Of a stretch of 64,000 nt of DNA, positions 10,273-19,409 are shown one piece after another. The first letter of the stretch is position 1. Each line of letters begins with the position of its first letter. The notes beneath the pieces were generated by a model, which was given only the letters and a program-made list of their open reading frames with translations, was not told where the DNA came from and did no database searches. The DNA is from Rivularia sp. PCC 7116 (GTDB lineage Bacteria; Cyanobacteriota; Cyanobacteriia; Cyanobacteriales; Nostocaceae): the NCBI RefSeq assembly GCF_000316665.1, contig NC_019678.1, positions 5,704,001 through 5,768,000 of the forward strand, read 5' to 3'. The position numbers and the translations under genes are program-made.

Positions 10273-12285
10273 TTATTTCCAATCATTCCAGTTTTCATTG
10301 AAAATTGAAGTATCGGGGAAAGCAGTGGGGTTGTTGTTTTGCTTTAACAAGCGCTGTAACTTAATTAGCTGAGGTTCTATCCTAGGTAATTCATCCACCA
10401 ATTCGTAGGGTGCGATATTATTCTTGAGTGCAAAAGCTGCTGTAGTTCCCGCAGCCGCTCCCGCAGACCATTCAAAAGAATGTACGCGATAAGCAGCAGC
10501 AGCAATATGACTAGTTGCAATACTTTTACCAGCTATTAACAAGTTATCAATTTTCTGAGGAATCATCGCTCTAAGTGCAATTTGGAATGGATAAGCTTGT
10601 CCTGCACCGCGTCTTTCACCTTCACGCTCGGTATTTCCCGGCGCTTCTGGAGGACTTTTTGTCATGCAGGGATGAAAATCAATTGCATAATGTCCAATAC
10701 CAACCGCATCAGGGAAAACAGTAGAACGAGTCCGCCGCGCTACATCTTCCGGACGCTTCTTACCGGTAAGCACTGATGTAGCTTCTAAACCCGCTAAAGA
10801 AGCTTTTAGCCGACGATACATTCTTGCAGGTAAAATATTGCGGTAATATTCGTCAGTGTAGTCGCGGCGAGAAATATCAATTTCCTCGATAGTAAAACCT
10901 TGGGGATGGGCATAGCTAGGACGACCAATAATCCGCCTTCCTTCACGCATATAAGGATATTTAGATAATCCGTGTGCCGTTCCCATAGGGGAATTTAAAC
11001 CTTTCAAATAGCGATGGTTTGGATGAAGTTTCTTGACACCGTCACCAAGTTGAGAATCCGTAGTTCCCCTTACCAACCAGTAAAAGTACCCTTGGGAAAT
11101 TTCCTCACCTTTACGTAAAGCTTCGGTTCTGAGTCCTCCCATCCAGCCACCAGCCTCTAACTGTCCGCTGGCTTGAAGCTGTCCGCGAGTATAAATCAGA
11201 TTGTCTTTAGAGGTTCCCGGACGATAATCGTTACCCCAAGTCCAGTTTTGCATGGAAATGTCCCCAGGCGTGGGAGCGGTAAAGTTAATACCACCAAACT
11301 TCATCGCTTCGCCCTTTTTAGGACTCCAAATACGACGATAGGTATGCACTAACTCGAAGCTAGCTAGACGTTTTAATTCATAGCTGTAGTAGGGAGCATA
11401 TTGCTGATAAAAACTTGGCTCCTCGTGTTCTTGAGAGTCCTTCGTAGTCTCCATTGCAAAGGTATAAGTAAAACCTTGGGTGCAGTAAGGATCGTTTGTC
11501 ACACTAGAAGAAGAAGGCTCCAAATAAGAACGCTTATCAATGCCAAGACGATAAGGGACATCTGCAAGTCCGACAATTTCGCCAGTTTCGCTAGCATCTA
11601 CTACGTACCAGTTGGGAGCATCATCCTTTTGTTGTTTGGGAACAAACCGGATAATAGATTTACTAAAACGCGAAGAATCTTCATAAGTATAAGCATCTTC
11701 GATGGTTTGAGATAAAGTAAAAGTATTGATCGGAGGGGCACCACTCGCCGGTTTGTGTTGAATAGCATAAGCGCTACCAATTATTTTTCCACCATCATTT
11801 TTTTCAATCTCTTTGATAACAGTGTTAGGAAACCATTGCAGTTTACCTTTACCTTTTCTTTGGGCATCTTTGAGCATCTTAGCCAATACTCTATGACCAT
11901 CTTTAGGAAGAAAACAAGAATCAGAAACCCAACAGTCACCAGGGTTTAGTTCACCATAAGTTTGACGAATACGTTTTCGCAATTCTAAATAACCGCGAGA
12001 ATAGAATAGCTTTTGGCGTTGAGTCGGGCGCTCATCTAGTGCCGACGTTCCTTGAGAAGAAATTTGTCCTCCCATCCAGTCAGTTATTTCTGTTAAGCAA
12101 ACTTCTTTTCCTGCAAGTAAACTTTCATAAGCCGTTGCTATGCCAGATAGTCCACCACCTACAACCAAGATGTCACATTTTATAGTTTTATCTGGGTTTC
12201 TTGATGGTGCAGCAACAACAGATAATGGGGTTAAAAATGAAATAAAACTACAGCAAAGAGTAAGTAAAGATAGCGGGCGTTTCAT
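10273..12285 (-). CDS. Exported FAD-dependent oxidoreductase (FAD_oxidored family)
   Basis: From the ATG at 12285 the protein has 670 residues. It starts with a classical signal peptide (MKRPLSLLTLCCSFISFL, cleavage near VVAAP) and then a dinucleotide-binding fold DILVVGGGLSG with the acidic end of strand two in CLTEITDWMGGQ. The C-terminal part has LLIAGKSIATSHIAAAAYR, typical of the FAD-closing motif of PF12831 proteins. These are secreted flavoproteins found near polysaccharide genes; the substrate is unknown. An upstream GTG at 12333 would put 16 polar residues before the signal peptide and is less likely. The gene stands alone. Confidence 0.82.
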   Translation of the reverse strand: MKRPLSLLTLCCSFISFLTPLSVVAAPSRNPDKTIKCDILVVGGGLSGIATAYESLLAGKEVCLTEITDWMGGQISSQGTSALDERPTQRQKLFYSRGYLELRKRIRQTYGELNPGDCWVSDSCFLPKDGHRVLAKMLKDAQRKGKGKLQWFPNTVIKEIEKNDGGKIIGSAYAIQHKPASGAPPINTFTLSQTIEDAYTYEDSSRFSKSIIRFVPKQQKDDAPNWYVVDASETGEIVGLADVPYRLGIDKRSYLEPSSSSVTNDPYCTQGFTYTFAMETTKDSQEHEEPSFYQQYAPYYSYELKRLASFELVHTYRRIWSPKKGEAMKFGGINFTAPTPGDISMQNWTWGNDYRPGTSKDNLIYTRGQLQASGQLEAGGWMGGLRTEALRKGEEISQGYFYWLVRGTTDSQLGDGVKKLHPNHRYLKGLNSPMGTAHGLSKYPYMREGRRIIGRPSYAHPQGFTIEEIDISRRDYTDEYYRNILPARMYRRLKASLAGLEATSVLTGKKRPEDVARRTRSTVFPDAVGIGHYAIDFHPCMTKSPPEAPGNTEREGERRGAGQAYPFQIALRAMIPQKIDNLLIAGKSIATSHIAAAAYRVHSFEWSAGAAAGTTAAFALKNNIAPYELVDELPRIEPQLIKLQRLLKQNNNPTAFPDTSIFNENWNDWK

Positions 12286-13734
12286 TATTATTAAGTTCCG
12301 TTCAACTCCTGTAACAGTTTTAGACGCTACCATTGTGGAAATGTTTACCGCAAGCGTTTTAAGAAGGATAAATAGTAACTTAAGTTACATAAATGGTAAT
12401 TATTTTCCGTAAACCTATAGACAAAATCTATGTATTTATAATGCAGAATAACTCTTATTATCGGATAAGAGTGTTTGTAAGAAAACATTCTAGCGCCTTT
12501 TATTTTTGTCTCTAGAGAACCTAATATAATTTTGACTGTTACGCGAAAAATATTAATATAATTATTTAATTTACTTTTTACGAGGTGATATAGATTTTTA
12601 ATAGTAATTGTCTAATTTATAAATATTAGACAAGTCAATTTTTCATTCAAAAATTATTTATATTCATAGATTTTTATACTTAATTAAATATTAAATATAG
12701 ATGCTAGTTTTTTATTGTGAATACCATAGCGTACAATAATTTTTCAGTCTATAAGCTTGTAAAAACAGAAGCAAGGCTTATTCCTTTACACCATTAAAGA
12801 GGATATAATATTTTTTTCAGAACTATTATGCGTGCTGTTAATATGTTTATATATAGTATAATAATTGAGATAAACTGTCTTTTTTATGAAACGAAATAAA
12901 CATCTATTAATAAAGTTAAATAAATTCAAAACAGATTATTTAATTATAAAAACAAACACTTTTATATTTTTGTTTTTAGTTGTTGATGAACATATTTAAA
13001 ATATTTTATTGTGTATTGTAGTTAGTAATTTCTTCTCCCAGCTGAAATTCCTAATATTCTCTGCTTGGTTTGGTTATGAAATTAAACCAAGCAATTACTT
13101 GTATTAAAACGCTAAAAATAAAAATAAAAATTACTTAGATAAGATTTACGCAGGTAGTATATTTTTCTTGTAGCGGAGTTAAAACGCAGTCGAACAGAGC
13201 GCGTGAGATGAGACTTTTTCACCAAGTATGTCTGCTCGAAGGGCTTACATTTTCTTATTGCTTCATTGCCCAAGTCCTACCGCACAGGGTGAATATAATT
13301 CGTAATATCTCCTTACCCTAACGGGTCAGCAAGCTGAACGGAGACGCTTAGTCTAACGACTCACTTCGTGAACGCTAACGTAATTCGTAATTCATACCCC
13401 ATAACTAAATTTAGGGGCTTCTACAAAACCTAAAACGACATCCACGGATAAATCCGCAGGCTTCAAACCATTAATGTTTTCCTGGTGACTGTTTTTCTAG
13501 AAACAAGCAAGCAACTGCAATTTTAACCGTTCAATCTTACCCACTTGCCTATCTTTATTAGAACAATAAAAAATTAATACTTCAAAATACTTGACAACTT
13601 GAGAAATAGAATATAAATGTATTCAAGTTGACATCACCAGCATTAAAACGGAAAAAATGTGGTAACTCGGAAACACTACACATAAGACGAAGCGTCTGTT
13701 TTTCAACAGAAACAATAAATGTGTTAATAGATAT
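12286..13734. other. Long AT-rich non-coding region
   Basis: About 1.45 kb without a credible gene. The part from 12420 to 13130 is very AT-rich with many TATA-like tracts. The part from 13180 to 13400 holds dispersed-repeat pieces (GTCCTACCGCACAGGGTGAA; ACGCTTAGTCTAACGACTC). The end carries the probable promoter of the M23 peptidase gene. It could contain an untranslated RNA, but nothing specific can be shown. Confidence 0.5.
13591..13617 (+). promoter_or_regulatory. Probable sigma-70 promoter of the M23 peptidase gene
   Basis: TTGACA (13591-13596) is followed after 15 bases by TATAAA (13612-13617), about 115 bp upstream of the start at 13735. The spacing is slightly short, so the assignment is tentative. 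A roughly 110-base leader would result. Confidence 0.4.
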
Positions 13735-14670
13735 ATGAATAATGAGGTCAGCTTAGTTAATCCTATTAAGGGGCAACTCCATTCAATTTTGAAAGGTGTA
13801 AAAGCAAAATTTGGTTTCAAAATAGCGCTAGGTGTTGCCAGCGCTATTCCAATCGCCCTTACAAATGTTGCAGCAGAAGCCGCACAAGTTCAACTAAATC
13901 CACCATCCCCCAAACTAGGAGACACAATATCGGTAATTGTAACTCCCGATAATCCCTCCAATGGTCGTAATTTAAAAGTTACTAGCAACGGAAAAACTTA
14001 TCCAGTATTTCCAATCGCACCAAATCAGTATCGTGCATTTATACCTACGACTCCATTACAGAAATCTGGAAGAAAGGTGATTCGTGTTTCGGGTGATGGA
14101 ACAACACGAAACTTAGCCGTATGGTTGAAATGGCGTAGATTTCCAACTCAAAGAATTACCTTGCGTGGTGGTAAAGGTGGTTTAAAAGCTACACAACTCG
14201 AACTTGATAGAGTAAAAGCTTTCAAAGCACTTGTTACACCAACAAAATATTGGAACGGTGCTTTCCGCAGACCAAATAATTCACGTATAAGCACAATCTA
14301 TGGTGTTCGTCGCTACTATAATGGTAAATTTGCAAATAACTACTATCACCGTGGCGTTGATTACGCAGGCGGTTATGGTTCGCCCATAGTTGCACCTGCT
14401 GCTGGGCGAGTTGCTTTAGTAGGTAGAGAATCCCAAGGTTTTAAAGTACACGGTAATGTAGTCGGTATCGACCACGGACAAGGAGTGACTAGCATCTTTA
14501 TGCACTTGAATCGGATTAACGTCAAAGAAGGTGACATGGTAAAACCGGGACAACTGATTGGCGGCATCGGTTCTACTGGTGCTTCTACGGGTCCTCATTT
14601 ACACTGGGGTGTGTACGTTAACGGACAAGCTGTAGACCCAGTGCCCTGGCGATTCAGTGCAATTAAATAA
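13735..14670 (+). CDS. Exported M23 (LytM-type) peptidoglycan endopeptidase
   Basis: The 311-residue protein has a hydrophobic signal region (residues 28-48, ALGVASAIPIALTNVAAEA), an Ig-like strand-rich segment (50-150) and a C-terminal M23 domain. The zinc ligands are seen as HRGVD (about residue 205) and HLHW (about 288-290), with the GRVALVGRESQGFKVHGNVV and GHGQ-like loop between. It would act in the periplasm on peptide cross-links or as an activator of amidases. The motifs are complete, so it is probably active. The next gene, a ComFB-like protein, follows 100 bp downstream. Confidence 0.9.
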   Translation: MNNEVSLVNPIKGQLHSILKGVKAKFGFKIALGVASAIPIALTNVAAEAAQVQLNPPSPKLGDTISVIVTPDNPSNGRNLKVTSNGKTYPVFPIAPNQYRAFIPTTPLQKSGRKVIRVSGDGTTRNLAVWLKWRRFPTQRITLRGGKGGLKATQLELDRVKAFKALVTPTKYWNGAFRRPNNSRISTIYGVRRYYNGKFANNYYHRGVDYAGGYGSPIVAPAAGRVALVGRESQGFKVHGNVVGIDHGQGVTSIFMHLNRINVKEGDMVKPGQLIGGIGSTGASTGPHLHWGVYVNGQAVDPVPWRFSAIK

Positions 14671-14784
14671 AGGGGATGTTATTCCTTACTTTTGTCAGTA
14701 AAATGTGTATTATTTACCCAGAACGGGGAAAAGTAATAAATTAAACTGGTACCGTCCTACCTTACTTGGGTGGCTGATATTAAA

Positions 14785-15333
14785 ATGAGCGTTATGAGTA
14801 TCGAAAAAATTGTAGAACAAGCTCTCCAGGATGGTTATTTAACACCAGCAATGGAAGCCGAAGTTGGGCGCATCTGCGACAATGCCTCCGAACTCTCTAT
14901 AGAAGAGTACATGGCACTTGATAGATTAATGGGGGCATTGTTAACCGGTGAGGTAGTGGCGGTACCTCGCAAACAGTTTATAAACGTTATGGAAGAATTG
15001 GTGTTAACGGAGGCGATCGCACGAGTAGCAGAAATTGAAGCTACTAGCGATAAATCCCTTGACGTAGGGGATATAGCTGCCTATGCACTGAATCGTTTAC
15101 CACCTCTTTATGCCACCACAGAAGAAGGTGCGACTTACCAGCGGCAAAGGGCGAAAGCAGAACTTCAAGAGTTTATTTCCCAGCAAGTCGGAGAAGCAAT
15201 TTCTCGTTATTTAGATAGACCTGATTTCTACCCCGAACGTCAAGCTATTGGTAAAAACACGGGCAACGAGGTATTGCGTCAAGTTAGCACCTTACTTCAG
15301 GCTTACGCTCCAAACTTTGAACAAAAGAGTTGA
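14785..15333 (+). CDS. ComFB-family protein, CdgR-like cyclic dinucleotide receptor
   Basis: The acidic helical protein of about 182 residues (MSVMSIEKIVEQALQDGYL) contains ALLTGEVVAVPRKQFINVM and AYALNRLPPLYATTEEGA, the latter typical of late-competence ComFB domains. From memory, the Anabaena homologue CdgR (alr3277) is a c-di-GMP receptor affecting cell size, and it lies near sigG (alr3280) as here; this is family knowledge, not shown by the sequence. Start candidates are GTG 14770, ATG 14785 and ATG 14794; none has a clear ribosome site. It is cytosolic with no membrane segment. Confidence 0.78.
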   Translation: MSVMSIEKIVEQALQDGYLTPAMEAEVGRICDNASELSIEEYMALDRLMGALLTGEVVAVPRKQFINVMEELVLTEAIARVAEIEATSDKSLDVGDIAAYALNRLPPLYATTEEGATYQRQRAKAELQEFISQQVGEAISRYLDRPDFYPERQAIGKNTGNEVLRQVSTLLQAYAPNFEQKS

Positions 15334-15441
15334 TGATTTGGAGTTAAGTAGGTAACAGGTAATGGGTAACAGGTAAATTACTTTTTCGTGGTACGAAACT
15401 GATAATTGTTAATTACACCTCTTACCCCATTTCCCCGTAAA

Positions 15442-16119
15442 TCACTTACGCACTTGTACTGGTACTCCTAAGCTTATTTGTTCGTATAGCAAGCGAACAT
15501 CGGGATTACGCATCCTTAAGCAACCGTGAGATACCGGGCTTCCTACTAATTCCGAATCCGGTGTACCGTGAAAGCCAATTTCGTTATGCCCATCAGACCA
15601 AAAACCAATCCAACGTTCTCCTAAAGGACTATTTGGTCCTGGTGCAAATACTTTACCGGTAATAGGATGTTGCCATGCAGGAAACTGCTGCATATGCATC
15701 ACCTTAAAAGTACCTACAGGTGTTTCCCAACCTTTTTTCCCCACACCAATCGGGTAGCTGGCGACAACCGTATTTTGACGATACATATAAACTCGGCGAT
15801 CGCTTAAATCAACTACAAGTTTTTTCTGAGGAGATGCATTTAGCCCTTTCCCTCTCTGATTTTGAGGAGAAGTTAATGCCGCAGGTCTGTTTGATGATGA
15901 TTTCGGTATGGAATAGGATTTTAAATTATTTCCTAAACTTACCAAATGTCGAACTTGCTTTTGTAAAAAATCTACAGGTTCATTTTTGTTAAACCCCTCG
16001 GACTTTGTCGCAGTCTCAGGTACTGAAGTACTGATTCTCCAGTGAAGTGTTAAGGATAAAATTGCTGTGATAAAGCATAGCAACATTACTATACGCGCTA
16101 AAGGATCGTTTCGTACCAT
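15442..16119 (-). CDS. L,D-transpeptidase (YkuD) with membrane anchor
   Basis: The 225-residue protein starts with a basic N-terminus and one hydrophobic helix (IVMLLCFITAILSLTLHW), then a Ser/Gly-rich linker and a YkuD domain. The catalytic motif is HGT...SPVSHGCLRMRNPD, with the nucleophilic Cys in SHGCLRM and His in IGFHGTP. Such enzymes make 3-3 cross-links or attach proteins to peptidoglycan in the periplasm. The strand VVDLSDRRVYMYRQ is the usual domain entry. It is transcribed convergently to the ComFB-like gene. Confidence 0.92.
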   Translation of the reverse strand: MVRNDPLARIVMLLCFITAILSLTLHWRISTSVPETATKSEGFNKNEPVDFLQKQVRHLVSLGNNLKSYSIPKSSSNRPAALTSPQNQRGKGLNASPQKKLVVDLSDRRVYMYRQNTVVASYPIGVGKKGWETPVGTFKVMHMQQFPAWQHPITGKVFAPGPNSPLGERWIGFWSDGHNEIGFHGTPDSELVGSPVSHGCLRMRNPDVRLLYEQISLGVPVQVRK

Positions 16120-16382
16120 TTTTTTGTCTCCCGAAAGACTCCCATACAGGTCAAATCTTTTTTAAATAATCTTTTAATTAATCATAAATGTTGTTGCTCT
16201 CATCAAACATTTACAAACTCTTCTAGGTTTATTTACGAATTTACCGTCGATATGCAGGCAAACTAGGGCTATCCCGGTATTACTATTACTTGTACAACAA
16301 AAAAACTTTGCGGCATAGGTTAATATCCGGAACTATTACAGTGCAATTACCAATCATTAACTTGGTGAGTAGGAGATAGATT

Positions 16383-16535
16383 ATGTTAGAGAAATTATTA
16401 CTCGCAGCAAGTATTACATTTTCACTGAATATGTTCTTGCAGGTTCAAGCGCCACTTTATTCCGATTCTGAGAGTATATATCCTCCTATTACGGATACAG
16501 CACCTCAGATTTTAGTAAAGATGCGACAAAAATAA
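16383..16535 (+). CDS. Small secreted peptide, 50 residues, unknown
   Basis: An ATG at 16383, preceded by GTAGGAGATAGATT with a good ribosome site, opens a 50-codon frame. The product has a signal-like start (MLEKLLLAASITFSLNMFL, then QVQA) and a short acidic, proline-bearing mature part ending ILVKMRQK. It may be a small exported protein. No homologue is recognised, and the frame is too short for statistics; the ribosome site and signal peptide are the only support. Confidence 0.4.
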   Translation: MLEKLLLAASITFSLNMFLQVQAPLYSDSESIYPPITDTAPQILVKMRQK

Positions 16536-17077
16536 AATAAAGGAAAATTACAATAAACTTATGACTGTATAAAATTCTGTAGTTTATTCAACAAAAACTT
16601 AAAAGTAATACTTGTTTATCAATTTTTTTATCGGAATTTTATGAAAAACATGATTTGTCTTTCCTTATATAAAAATAATAAAAAGTTATTCAAAATTGGT
16701 TGATATTTTCTTAAAGGGATAATTTTTTTTAGTTAATTATCGCATCTGTAGGGATAACTGATATTAGAGGCTTGGATCGCACAAACGAAAGATTTAGTAT
16801 ATCGATATACAAATTTACCCATTTTCAAAATTCCATAAAAATAGACAATTATGTAAAGTGGCACTATTAAGTATTCTTGTTGACATTTAGCAATATTAGG
16901 CTTTAAAGCTAGCTACTTCGAGTAGAACAGCTATGATGATTAGCCGATTGCTCACCGTAATCTTACTGAACTTGACCTGAAATATTTGTTCCAGTTATAA
17001 ATCCGTCACTTTTACCGGGAACTAACCGCACGTCTTCAGGTCTAATAGATAGGGATGATTTAAAGCCAGTAAGATAT
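16536..17077. other. AT-rich leader region of the sigG-type gene
   Basis: 542 bp without a credible gene. It must hold the promoter of the downstream ECF sigma gene, but no clear -35/-10 pair or autoregulatory ECF box could be assigned by eye. Confidence 0.35.
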
Positions 17078-17734
17078 ATGAGTCAATCGATTACTGCATC
17101 TTGGTCTACACTCGATGCCAGACTGCCGGAAACACCAGTAGAAGTTGATAAACTTTCAAACCATGACCTGATTCTGCGCTGTCAGGCTGGAGTTCGCCCC
17201 GAACGTACTGCTTTTGCTGAACTGATGCGTCGCTATCAATCACAAGTTGATAGAGTTTTATATCACTTAGCGCCTGATTGGGCCGATCGAGCAGATTTAG
17301 CTCAGGAAGTCTGGATACGAGTTTTCCGCAATATTAGTCGATTACAAGACCCCTGTAAATTTCGAGGTTGGCTGAGTCGTATTGCTACTAACTTGTTCTA
17401 CGACGAGTTACGTAAACGCAAGCGAGTTGTTAGTCCCCTATCACTTGATGCTCCCCGTACTTTAGACGACGGAGAAATGGATTGGGAAATTGCTGGCGAT
17501 ACTCCCGGACCCGAAGAAGAACTGACAACAAGAGAATTTTACGAGCAATTACGCCTAGCAATCGCAGATTTACCCGAAGTTTTTCGTACCACTATTGTGT
17601 TGCGAGAAATTGAAGGACTGGCATATGAAGAAATTGCCGAAATGACCGGTGTTTCTTTAGGTACAGTTAAATCAAGGATTGCTAGAGCTAGATCCCGACT
17701 GCAAACTCAACTACAAAATTATGTAGAGTCTTAA
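17078..17734 (+). CDS. sigG: ECF (group 4) RNA polymerase sigma factor, SigG type
   Basis: The 218-residue protein has sigma region 2 (FAELMRRYQSQVDRVLYHLA then DLAQEVWIRVFRNISRL and FRGWLSRIATNLFYDELRKR) and region 4 (LPEVFRTTIVLREIEGLAYE with the helix-turn-helix GVSLGTVKSRIARARSRL). Regions 1 and 3 are absent, as expected for an ECF factor. Wording and neighbourhood (ComFB/CdgR-like gene upstream, anti-sigma gene downstream) fit SigG of heterocystous cyanobacteria. It would direct a stress regulon, probably released from the membrane anti-sigma protein encoded next. Confidence 0.88.
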   Translation: MSQSITASWSTLDARLPETPVEVDKLSNHDLILRCQAGVRPERTAFAELMRRYQSQVDRVLYHLAPDWADRADLAQEVWIRVFRNISRLQDPCKFRGWLSRIATNLFYDELRKRKRVVSPLSLDAPRTLDDGEMDWEIAGDTPGPEEELTTREFYEQLRLAIADLPEVFRTTIVLREIEGLAYEEIAEMTGVSLGTVKSRIARARSRLQTQLQNYVES

Positions 17735-18082
17735 GTAGCAACGTTCATCCTCACATGATGCGGTAGCTTCGTATTATTAACTAATACCCGATATTAAGTA
17801 CCATTCATATACGTAACCCGCTTTGCTGCGGGAAAGTCTTGAGTTCGAGTGAATATTAAATTTAGATTTGCATCAATTCCAATTCTTTTGTTTTAAATAG
17901 GCGAAGAAGGCGATACTGGCAAATTTGATATTGAAATATTATTACTGTCTGAGCTTAATGACTGAATAATTGACTACTTATTAAGAAACATATTGTGTGT
18001 CTGCTGTTGGGAGAAAAATAAGAGTAAATTCTCAAGCTTGCCCGATGTATATACCCGTGTATTAATTGGTAATAATGTTAAG
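17735..18082. other. Spacer between sigma and anti-sigma genes
   Basis: 348 bp with no credible gene. It holds the phrase GAAAGTCTTGAGTTCGAGTGAATA (17832-17855), which resembles GAAAGATTCGAGTTCGAGTAAATA at 49807-49830, a short dispersed repeat. The spacer is unusually long for a sigma/anti-sigma pair. Confidence 0.4.
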
Positions 18083-18691
18083 ATGAATACAGAACATCAC
18101 TTTGACGATTCCCGCTTGCAAAATCAACAAGAATTGCGGGATGGGAACGACCCCAATACCAATAAATTATTAACGGGTGCTAAGAATATGATGAAGCGCG
18201 ATCGCTTCGAGTTATTGAGTGCTTACCTTGATGGTGAGGTAACAGCCGCAGAACGAAAGCAAGTAGAAGAATGGCTGGCAAATGACCCCTCAGTCCAAAG
18301 TTTGCACAAACGACTTTTATCACTACGGCAAGGCTTGCGGAATCTTCCACTACCGCAATCAGAAAAATCAATAGAAGAAACAGTTGATAGTGTCATGACG
18401 CGGTTGCGCCGTCGTACTAGAATGCTTTGGATGTTTGGAGGTGCTACTGTTGCAGCTTGTTTTATTGGTTCCCTAGCGAGTCTAATTCCTAACAGCGAAC
18501 CGGGACTGCGATTTGCTACAAATCCTTTAGAACAAACACAGCAAAGTTCTTCTGAAGAAGTTGCATCTTTACCGATGGTTACTTTGAACAAGCCTTTAGT
18601 ACAAATACCAAAAGCGGCTGAAACTTTTCCTCAAGAGGAAGTAAATCAGAGGCAACCCACAGGTTTTGATTCTGAAAATTTCATTAATTAA
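18083..18691 (+). CDS. Membrane anti-sigma factor paired with the SigG-type sigma
   Basis: From the ATG at 18083 the protein has about 202 residues. The segment MKRDRFELLSAYLDGEVTAA, then RKQVEEWLANDPSVQ, is the N-terminal anti-sigma (RsgI/RskA-like) domain; one membrane helix follows (MLWMFGGATVAACFIGSLAS). The C-terminal periplasmic tail is short and Gln/Ser-rich. The classical zinc HxxxCxxC is not present, so it is a non-zinc ASD type. It lies 348 bp downstream of the sigma gene, same strand. An upstream GTG at 17993 is possible but gives a Cys-rich extension unlike the family. Confidence 0.78.
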   Translation: MNTEHHFDDSRLQNQQELRDGNDPNTNKLLTGAKNMMKRDRFELLSAYLDGEVTAAERKQVEEWLANDPSVQSLHKRLLSLRQGLRNLPLPQSEKSIEETVDSVMTRLRRRTRMLWMFGGATVAACFIGSLASLIPNSEPGLRFATNPLEQTQQSSSEEVASLPMVTLNKPLVQIPKAAETFPQEEVNQRQPTGFDSENFIN

Positions 18692-18754
18692 ATAATTCAC
18701 AGGTTAAGGATTATAAATTTTAATTCGTAACTCCTAATTTTTAATTCTTAACTC

Positions 18755-19183
18755 TTAACTATTTACCTTTTTTCCACTCCACAAACCATCAGTTTGTGGG
18801 GTGCCTTTTAGTTGGCGGACTTTAGCAAAATCCATGATATAAACCCAAGCTAAACCAAGGGAATTATTTTCTACATCGAATATTTCAACTTGGATTCGAT
18901 TATAAAGATTTTCATTATGCGGTCTTTGAGGACGATAATCTTCAAGATAATCGAGGCTAGTCAAAATTTCTGAATCGGTAAACGAAAGTAAATACCCATA
19001 AACTACATTATCCCCTGGAGTCATTGCTGGATAACCTTGAGGAAGCGCATATAGTTCACCGCTAACCCAAGCTTTTTTTGCATCCACAACTTTATGGGAA
19101 CAATATGATTGATAGTATGCTTCACCGGGTTTGAGAGTTCCGTAAACGAATACCCGTAATAAGTCAGAGTTTTTTGTACGCAT
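18755..19183 (-). CDS. Gamma-glutamylcyclotransferase-like (AIG2 fold) protein
   Basis: The 142-residue protein shows the fold's N-terminal strand and loop VFVYGTLKPGE, a G-E-L-Y-x-L-P-x-G-Y-P-A segment, and LDYLEDYRP, which places an acidic residue where the catalytic Glu lies. Family members convert gamma-glutamyl amines or peptides to 5-oxoproline, but many bacterial members have no assigned substrate. It is cytosolic and of normal length. It is convergent with the anti-sigma gene. Confidence 0.82.
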   Translation of the reverse strand: MRTKNSDLLRVFVYGTLKPGEAYYQSYCSHKVVDAKKAWVSGELYALPQGYPAMTPGDNVVYGYLLSFTDSEILTSLDYLEDYRPQRPHNENLYNRIQVEIFDVENNSLGLAWVYIMDFAKVRQLKGTPQTDGLWSGKKVNS

Positions 19184-19409
19184 ATTGTTAAGACTTAGTG
19201 TTTGGTTGTTAAAAATATGGCATATCGGCGAAGAGAATAATTAGTTAGGAGTCGCAAGTGAAATGCAAATCCTAAATTACCTTCGCACAACTGTTCAACC
19301 GTTATTCCCTAATCGTGACTCGCTACTTTAAGAATAGACTCACCATCTCCCCAGCAGCATTTACAATAGGTCTTCAGACACAATTACAGTTGCATTAGGA
19401 GTATTTTCG

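Noticed and set aside
11401-11715. Plus-strand frame of 104 residues inside the FAD oxidoreductase
   Set aside because: It lies wholly antisense to a well-supported gene and shows no family pattern.
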